A stretch of 41,922 nt of DNA from Oscillospiraceae bacterium. GTDB lineage: Bacteria > Bacillota > Clostridia > Oscillospirales > JAAYXM01. The position numbers and the translations under genes are program-made. The notes beneath the pieces are model-generated. The model made no database searches. It was not told the origin of the DNA and saw nothing but the letters and a program-made list of their open reading frames with translations. Below are positions 37,799-41,922 of this stretch, piece after piece (position 1 is the first letter of the stretch; every line of letters starts with the position of its first letter). The stretch lies in NCBI GenBank assembly GCA_017559985.1, contig JAFYPW010000031.1, positions 1 through 41,922 on the forward strand, written 5' to 3'.

Positions 37799-38458
37799 TT
37801 ACCATATTATGGGCATTTCGCCTGCAAGGACGAGCGCGCGGTTTGCGGCGTTGAAGTGACCGCAGCCGAAAAAACCGCTGTGCGCGGAGAGTGGGCTTGG
37901 GTGTGCGGCGGAAAGAACCGTGTGGTGCGGGTTTGTTATGAGGCTTTGCTTTTCTTTTGCATTCCTGCCCCAGAGAAGAAAAACAAGCGGCGCGGCACGG
38001 TCGTTGAGCCGGGAGATCACAGTGTCGGTAAAAATCTCCCAGCCGCGGTTTCTGTGGGAGTTCGGCTCACCCTCACGGACAGTAAGGCAGGTGTTTAAGA
38101 GAAGTACGCCCTGCTTTGCCCAGCGGGTGAGGTTTCCGCTTTCGGGAATACCGTTTCCTGTTTCTTCGTGAATTTCCTTGTAGATGTTGCGCAGCGACGG
38201 CGGAAGCGCCGTGCCGTCACGCACGGAAAAGGCAAGGCCGTGCGCCTGCCCATCGCCGTGATAGGGGTCCTGCCCGAGAATCACGACCTTCGCGTCGCGG
38301 TAAGACGTCAGGCGCAGGGCGTTGAAAATGTCACCCATTTCGGGGAATATCCGCCGCGTTTTGTATTCTTCACGCAAAAACTCACGGAGAGCGAGGTAAT
38401 ATTCCTTTTCAAACTCGCCTGCAAGAATGTCGTTCCAGTCGTTTTTAAAATCTACCAT
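37799..38458 (-). CDS. ung: Uracil-DNA glycosylase
   Basis: 219 residues, normal length. It removes uracil from DNA as the first step of base excision repair. Catalytic motif GQDPYHGDGQAHGLAFS holds the water-activating Asp; LLLNTCLTV with the uracil-binding Asn and the late HPSPLSAHSGFFGCGHF with the transition-state His and the minor-groove intercalation loop. The ATG follows AGGGAGAAAGAG. dut, which keeps dUTP low, is encoded elsewhere in this window. Confidence 0.96.
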   Translation of the reverse strand: MVDFKNDWNDILAGEFEKEYYLALREFLREEYKTRRIFPEMGDIFNALRLTSYRDAKVVILGQDPYHGDGQAHGLAFSVRDGTALPPSLRNIYKEIHEETGNGIPESGNLTRWAKQGVLLLNTCLTVREGEPNSHRNRGWEIFTDTVISRLNDRAAPLVFLLWGRNAKEKQSLITNPHHTVLSAAHPSPLSAHSGFFGCGHFNAANRALVLAGEMPIIW

Positions 38459-38494
38459 TTCTCTTTCTCCCTACCTCTTGATTAAACAACAAAA

Positions 38495-38525
38495 ACCGAA
38501 GCTGAAAAACAGCTTCGGTACAGTT
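38495..38525 (-). terminator. Terminator of rpmE
   Basis: On the minus strand ACCGAAGCTG, loop TTTTT, CAGCTTCGGT, then TTTTTG. Confidence 0.85.
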
Positions 38526-38538
38526 TGCACACAGATAA

Positions 38539-38748
38539 TTACTTATCCTGGGATAAACCAAACCTTTTGTTGAACCTATCGACACGGCCGCCTGTATCAA
38601 CGAGCTTCTGCTTGCCTGTGTAGAAAGGATGGCACTTTGAGCAGATTTCAACCTTGATGTTCTCCTTTGTGGAGCCTGTTTCGATAACTTCGCCGCAAGC
38701 GCAAGTGATGGTTGTCTGCTTGTAATCAGGATGGAGTCCTGCCTTCAT
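38539..38748 (-). CDS. rpmE: 50S ribosomal protein L31 (zinc-binding form)
   Basis: 69 residues. L31 bridges the large and small ribosomal subunits. It begins [19 protein letters not shown] and has the four cysteines of the zinc-containing C+ type (CAC and CSKC), followed by [24 protein letters not shown]. The start at 38748 lies 8 bp after GAGGTGA; an in-frame start 9 bp earlier would place the codon inside the ribosome binding site. Confidence 0.95.
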   Translation of the reverse strand: MKAGLHPDYKQTTITCACGEVIETGSTKENIKVEICSKCHPFYTGKQKLVDTGGRVDRFNKRFGLSQDK

Positions 38749-38788
38749 AAAATTCACCTCTTTCGGTACGCGTTAAATAGCACATTAG

Positions 38789-38817
38789 ATAATATCACAT
38801 TATAACTCAAAAATCAA
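38789..38817 (-). promoter_or_regulatory. Promoter of rpmE
   Basis: On the minus strand TTGATT (38812-38817), 17 bp, TATTAT (38789-38794) preceded by TGA. Confidence 0.6.
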
Positions 38818-38926
38818 TATATTTTTTCGCATTTTTCTAAAAAAACATTTAAATACAATATCTGCCGTTCTGAATATTTAAAATTCGGCATATATTGTTA
38901 AAAAACAAAAAATGAGTGCGATTTTA

Positions 38927-40204
38927 ATGGAAATATATGTGGTTTCTCAGGGAGATACGCTTCTCTCAATAGCAGAAAGTTTTGGTGTTAGCGCCGAGCG
39001 GCTGTCTCAAACAAACGAAATTCCGCCCGAAACACCGCTTGTTCCGGGGCAGACGGTTGTTGTTCTGTTTCCGAGAACGGTGCATACGGTGCAGGAGGGT
39101 GAGCGGCTCTCGACAATAGCCTCGCGATATGGCGTTACGGAAAACGAGCTTTTCAGGAACAATATAAACCTCGGCGGCCAAGAGGCGATATATCCGGGGC
39201 AAAGCATAGTCATCGACTATCTTGACGCGCCGACTGCGCGTGCCACCTTTTACGGATATGCCTATCCGTTTATAAACATCCCGCTTTTGCGGCAGACACT
39301 TCCGTATAACGACTATCTCGCACCGTTTACCTACGGCATAACGCCCTCGGGTGAGCTGGTTGAGCTTGACGACGGCGAATTGCTTACCATTGCGCGGGAG
39401 TACGGTAAGGGCGCGCTTATGCATCTTTCGACGCTCACAGAGGAAGGGAATTTCGACAGCGCGCTCGGTGCGTATGTCTTAAACACGCCCTCTGTGCGCG
39501 AAAGCCTCATAGAAAATGTGGTTACAACCGTGCGTGAGCGCGGATATTCGGGGCTTGATGTCGACTTTGAATATCTCCCCGAAAGCTCCGCTGCACCATA
39601 TGCCGATTTCATAGGAGAGCTTACCCGGCGGCTTAATGCGGAGGGAAAGCCCGTTATCGTTGCGCTTGCGCCGAAAACATCTGCAACCCAGCCGGGGCTT
39701 CTCTATGAGGGGCACAGCTACGAGCTTCTGGGCGAGGCGGCAAACTTTGTTCTGCTTATGACCTATGAGTGGGGATACAGCTACGGTCCGCCGCTCGCCG
39801 TCGCGCCGATACCAAATGTGCGCCGCGTGCTTGACTATGCCGTGAGCGTCATCCCCCGCGAAAAAATATTTCTGGGAATCCCGAACTACGGGTATGACTG
39901 GACGCTGCCGTTCGTGCAGGGGGAAAGCCGCGCCGAGTCAATATCAAATGTGCGAGCCGTTGAAATAGCGCGGGAGGCGGGGGTCGCGATAGCGTATGAC
40001 GAAACCTCGCAAAGTCCGAATTTTAACTATACCGCGCCCGACGGCAGGAAACACGAGGTGTGGTTTGAGGATGCGCGAAGCATCGACGCAAAGCTTGCGC
40101 TTGTGCGCGAATACGGGCTCTTTGGCGCGGGTTATTGGAATCTCATGCGCCCGTTCCCGCAGAACTGGCTCGTGCTCAATGCGCGCTTTGACCTTGTGAC
40201 TTGA
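38927..40204 (+). CDS. LysM-GH18 spore cortex-lytic type enzyme (YaaH/SleL-like)
   Basis: 425 residues. Two N-terminal LysM peptidoglycan-binding modules (residues of about 1-48, YVVSQGDTLLSIAESFGV; and about 50-98, HTVQEGERLSTIASRYGV) precede a GH18 domain with the catalytic motif GLDVDFEYL (Glu as acid). The C-terminal segment IPNYGYDW...YW is typical of SleL/YaaH, N-acetylglucosaminidases that degrade cortex during germination. I start at 38927 (MEIYVVSQGDT) with a weak GAGTG site; an in-frame ATG at 38912 has none. No signal peptide is seen, as with other spore-associated LysM proteins. No clear sigma-E or sigma-G promoter is visible. The stop overlaps the rnpB promoter. Confidence 0.9.
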   Translation: MEIYVVSQGDTLLSIAESFGVSAERLSQTNEIPPETPLVPGQTVVVLFPRTVHTVQEGERLSTIASRYGVTENELFRNNINLGGQEAIYPGQSIVIDYLDAPTARATFYGYAYPFINIPLLRQTLPYNDYLAPFTYGITPSGELVELDDGELLTIAREYGKGALMHLSTLTEEGNFDSALGAYVLNTPSVRESLIENVVTTVRERGYSGLDVDFEYLPESSAAPYADFIGELTRRLNAEGKPVIVALAPKTSATQPGLLYEGHSYELLGEAANFVLLMTYEWGYSYGPPLAVAPIPNVRRVLDYAVSVIPREKIFLGIPNYGYDWTLPFVQGESRAESISNVRAVEIAREAGVAIAYDETSQSPNFNYTAPDGRKHEVWFEDARSIDAKLALVREYGLFGAGYWNLMRPFPQNWLVLNARFDLVT

Positions 40205-40230
40205 CAATTTTGCGGAGATTAGAATATAAT
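40201..40230 (+). promoter_or_regulatory. Promoter of the RNase P RNA gene
   Basis: TTGACA (40201-40206, overlapping the stop of the preceding gene), 18 bp, TATAAT (40225-40230). Confidence 0.8.
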
Positions 40231-40236
40231 AAATCT

Positions 40237-40588
40237 TGCGAGTAAGCCAGACAGTCGCGTGCGTCATGTGCCGAAAGGCGACGTATGAGGAAAGTCCGAG
40301 CTCCGCAGGGCAAGGATAACGGGTAACGCCCGCCGAAGGCGACTTCAGGAAAAGTGCAACAGAGATATACCGCCGCGATTTTTGCGGTAAGGGTGGAAAC
40401 GTGAGGTAAGAGCTCACGGGTGAGCAGGGAACTGTCTCATCCTGCAAACTCTATCCGGAGCAACACCGTATAGGGGGACGATAAGGTCGGCCCGGCTGTC
40501 CCCGGGAAGGTGGCTTGAGCGTCGTGGCAACACGCCGTCGAGATAGATGACTGTCAAATACAGAACTCGGCTTACAGACTTACTCGCA
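40237..40588 (+). ncRNA. rnpB: RNase P RNA, bacterial
   Basis: About 352 nt. The catalytic RNA that matures tRNA 5' ends. P1 is closed by TGCGAGTAAG (40237-40246) with CTTACTCGCA (40579-40588). Conserved cores are GAGGAAAGTCCGAGCTCC, CAGAGATATACC, GGGTGGAAACGTGAGGTAAGAG, and the 3' TAGATGACTG segment, in the right order for a type A molecule. It is followed immediately by a terminator. Confidence 0.95.
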
Positions 40589-40593
40589 CCATA

Positions 40594-40626
40594 AAAAAAC
40601 ACGCGCCAACGGCGCGTGTTTTTTAT
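40594..40626. terminator. Terminator of rnpB (probably also of rhaM)
   Basis: AACACGCGCC, loop AAC, GGCGCGTGTT followed by TTTTATTATTTTT; A tract on the other side lets it act for the convergent rhaM too. Confidence 0.9.
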
Positions 40627-40631
40627 TATTT

Positions 40632-40946
40632 TTATTTGAGGTAAAAAATTTCTTCGAGCTCGTCGTAATAATGCCCTTTGTCGTGGTAAAGGAAGCAGGG
40701 GGTTGTATGCTTCCACCACTCCTGCATTATGGGGCTGTCATCCTGAATCTTCATATCAGCCTCATAATCATCTCCGACATATTCGTAATAGGTGAAAAGC
40801 TCGTTTCCTTTTATCGAGATGGAATAGTTTGTAATGTTTGTTTTTGAGATAAGGTCTAAAACCTCAGGCCAGGTGTTTCTATGAAGCTCCACATATTCCT
40901 CAACCTTTTCGGGTTTTAAGTATGAATGTAAAATAAAACGTCTCAT
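40632..40946 (-). CDS. rhaM: L-rhamnose mutarotase
   Basis: 104 residues, full length. It interconverts alpha- and beta-L-rhamnopyranose. The family pattern is present: RFILHSYLKPEKVEEYVELHRNTWPEVLDLI with the conserved His and Trp, IKGNELFTYYEYVG and MQEWWKHTTPCF. No other rhamnose gene is in the window; the unit is downstream of metG on the same strand with a 17-bp gap, behind AGGCGTTATATTG-type weak spacing. It may be a member of the related family used for other sugars. Confidence 0.88.
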   Translation of the reverse strand: MRRFILHSYLKPEKVEEYVELHRNTWPEVLDLISKTNITNYSISIKGNELFTYYEYVGDDYEADMKIQDDSPIMQEWWKHTTPCFLYHDKGHYYDELEEIFYLK

Positions 40947-40963
40947 ATCAATATAACGCCTTT

Positions 40964-41922
40964 TCAGTGTATCTGTGAGCCGGGCTCGATAGAATCATCT
41001 GCGAAAATAACCTTGCAGCCGCCGTCGGGCATATCTGCTGCGAGGAGCATACCGTGGCTTTCGACGCCGCGAAGCTTTGCCGGGGCAAGGTTAGCAACGA
41101 GAATTACCTTTTTGCCGATGAGGTCGTCGGGTGTATACTGCTTTGCAATACCCGAGACTATCTGGCGCGTGGAGTCGCCCGTGTCAACGATGAGGCGCAA
41201 AAGCTTGTCGGACTTTTTCACAGGCTCGCACTCTAAAATCTTTGCAACGCGAAGCTCTACCTTGTCAAAGTCGTCAATCGAAATCTGCTTGTTTTCTTCT
41301 TTTTCTTCCTCGTTTGCCGCCGCTGCCGCAGCCATTGCGGCTTCCATTTCGGCGGAAAGCTCTGAAAGCTTCTTTGCCTCGTCGATTCGCGCAAAGAGAA
41401 CCTCGGCACTTCCGACGGTTATGCTGCCGCCCTGTGCAAAATCAGAAAGGGAAGCGACCGTGCTTTCCTTTGCTCCGCACTGAGCGATAATCTTCTCTGC
41501 CGTGTCGGGCAAAAACGGTGCGATGAGAACTCCGATATAGCGGATTGCTTCGAGGAGGTTAAAGAGAACTGTTTCGAGACGGTCGCGCTTTTCTTCGTCC
41601 TTTGCAAGAGCCCACGGCTCTGTTTCGTCGATATATTTATTGCTTCGTCGCGCGAGAGAGATAATTTCTTCAAGGGCGTCTGCGACACGGTATTCGTCCA
41701 TTTTGGCGGCGACAGTATCGCGTGCTTTCTTTGCACATTCAATGAGGTCTGAGTCTGTTGCGCCTGTCGCACCCTTGTGGGAGACCGTGCCGCCGAAGTA
41801 CTTGTTTGCCATGGCAACCGTGCGGTTGACAAGGTTTCCGAGCGTGTTTGCAAGGTCTGCGTTAAAGCGTGCGATAATTGTTTCGTAAGTAATCGTGCCG
41901 TCCTGAGCAAAGGGCATTTCGC
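40964..41922 (-). CDS. metG: Methionyl-tRNA synthetase, C-terminal part (gene continues beyond the window)
   Basis: At least 319 residues of the C-terminal half. The anticodon-binding helical domain is visible (PFAQDGTITYETIIARFNADLANTLGNLVNRTVAMANKYF, VADALEEIISLARRSNKYIDETEPW), then an Ala/Glu-rich linker, then the C-terminal tRNA-binding OB-fold domain (VELRVAKILECEPVKKSDKLLRLIVDTGD, ILVANLAPAKLRGVESHGMLLAA). The catalytic domain is beyond position 41922. It is upstream of rhaM on the same strand. Confidence 0.95.
   Translation of the reverse strand, partial: EMPFAQDGTITYETIIARFNADLANTLGNLVNRTVAMANKYFGGTVSHKGATGATDSDLIECAKKARDTVAAKMDEYRVADALEEIISLARRSNKYIDETEPWALAKDEEKRDRLETVLFNLLEAIRYIGVLIAPFLPDTAEKIIAQCGAKESTVASLSDFAQGGSITVGSAEVLFARIDEAKKLSELSAEMEAAMAAAAAANEEEKEENKQISIDDFDKVELRVAKILECEPVKKSDKLLRLIVDTGDSTRQIVSGIAKQYTPDDLIGKKVILVANLAPAKLRGVESHGMLLAADMPDGGCKVIFADDSIEPGSQIH

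Noticed and set aside
1..41922. CRISPR array, prophage or insertion sequence
   Set aside because: No regularly spaced repeats, no transposase, integrase or phage structural genes were seen. The only repeat of note is the tRNA-Ser duplication.

Overview
The window looks like a chromosomal segment of a spore-forming member of the Clostridia, probably an uncultured gut Firmicute. The evidence is a Spo0A homologue, a LysM/GH18 spore-cortex-lytic type enzyme, a DnaD/DnaI-type primosome pair, a DUF3048 (YerB-type) lipoprotein, NfnAB and a split methionine synthase. Genes sit on both strands in short operons with AGGAGG-like ribosome binding sites and intrinsic terminators. I see no prophage, transposase or CRISPR array.

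Layout. 1-5650: an MBOAT O-acyltransferase gene with an in-frame stop, then an unusual cluster of two paralogous lipoproteins on the minus strand interleaved with three paralogous beta-propeller (GH43-like) proteins on the plus strand. 5654-5728: tRNA-Arg(CCU). 5874-14000: a long plus-strand cell division, envelope and housekeeping run: zapA, a U32 peptidase family gene, dut, maf, mreC, mreD, PBP2, minD, mgsA. It resembles the usual clostridial maf-mre-min cluster but lacks radC, mreB, minC, minE and rodA at this site. 14012-16911: a uracil permease behind a consensus promoter and a probable attenuator, then malic enzyme. 16912-20542: a small unannotated 55-residue peptide gene, a D,D-carboxypeptidase and a DnaC/DnaI-DnaD pair. 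20647-24467: nfnAB, a YwlG-family gene and an ECF S component. 24468-28828: a short-chain dehydrogenase, a lipoprotein, a cation/proton antiporter, an iron alcohol dehydrogenase and a small HTH regulator. 29012-30814: an SpoU methyltransferase and a Spo0A whose phosphoacceptor aspartate is glycine. 30823-34761: a metF / MetH reactivation domain / MetH operon. 34779-36150: a scarred locus with a TetR 5' part joined out of frame to an SLH-protein 3' part, a duplicated tRNA-Ser 3' end and tRNA-Ser(UGA). 36214-41922: a DUF3048 lipoprotein, a BclA-C-like small protein, ung, rpmE, a LysM-GH18 gene, RNase P RNA, rhaM and the C-terminal part of metG.

How the genes fit together. Much of the window serves growth and division (ZapA, MreCD, PBP2, MinD, DacF, DnaD/DnaC), nucleotide hygiene (Dut, Maf, Ung), one-carbon/methionine metabolism (MetF, split MetH) and redox balance (NfnAB, malic enzyme, Fe-ADH, MgsA). 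The parts most worth a second look are the duplicated lipoprotein/propeller module, the Spo0A with a non-phosphorylatable receiver, the small peptide gene at 17067-17234, the attenuator in front of the uracil permease, and the TetR/SLH plus tRNA-Ser scar. All assignments come from reading the sequence and recalled family knowledge; no database search was run.
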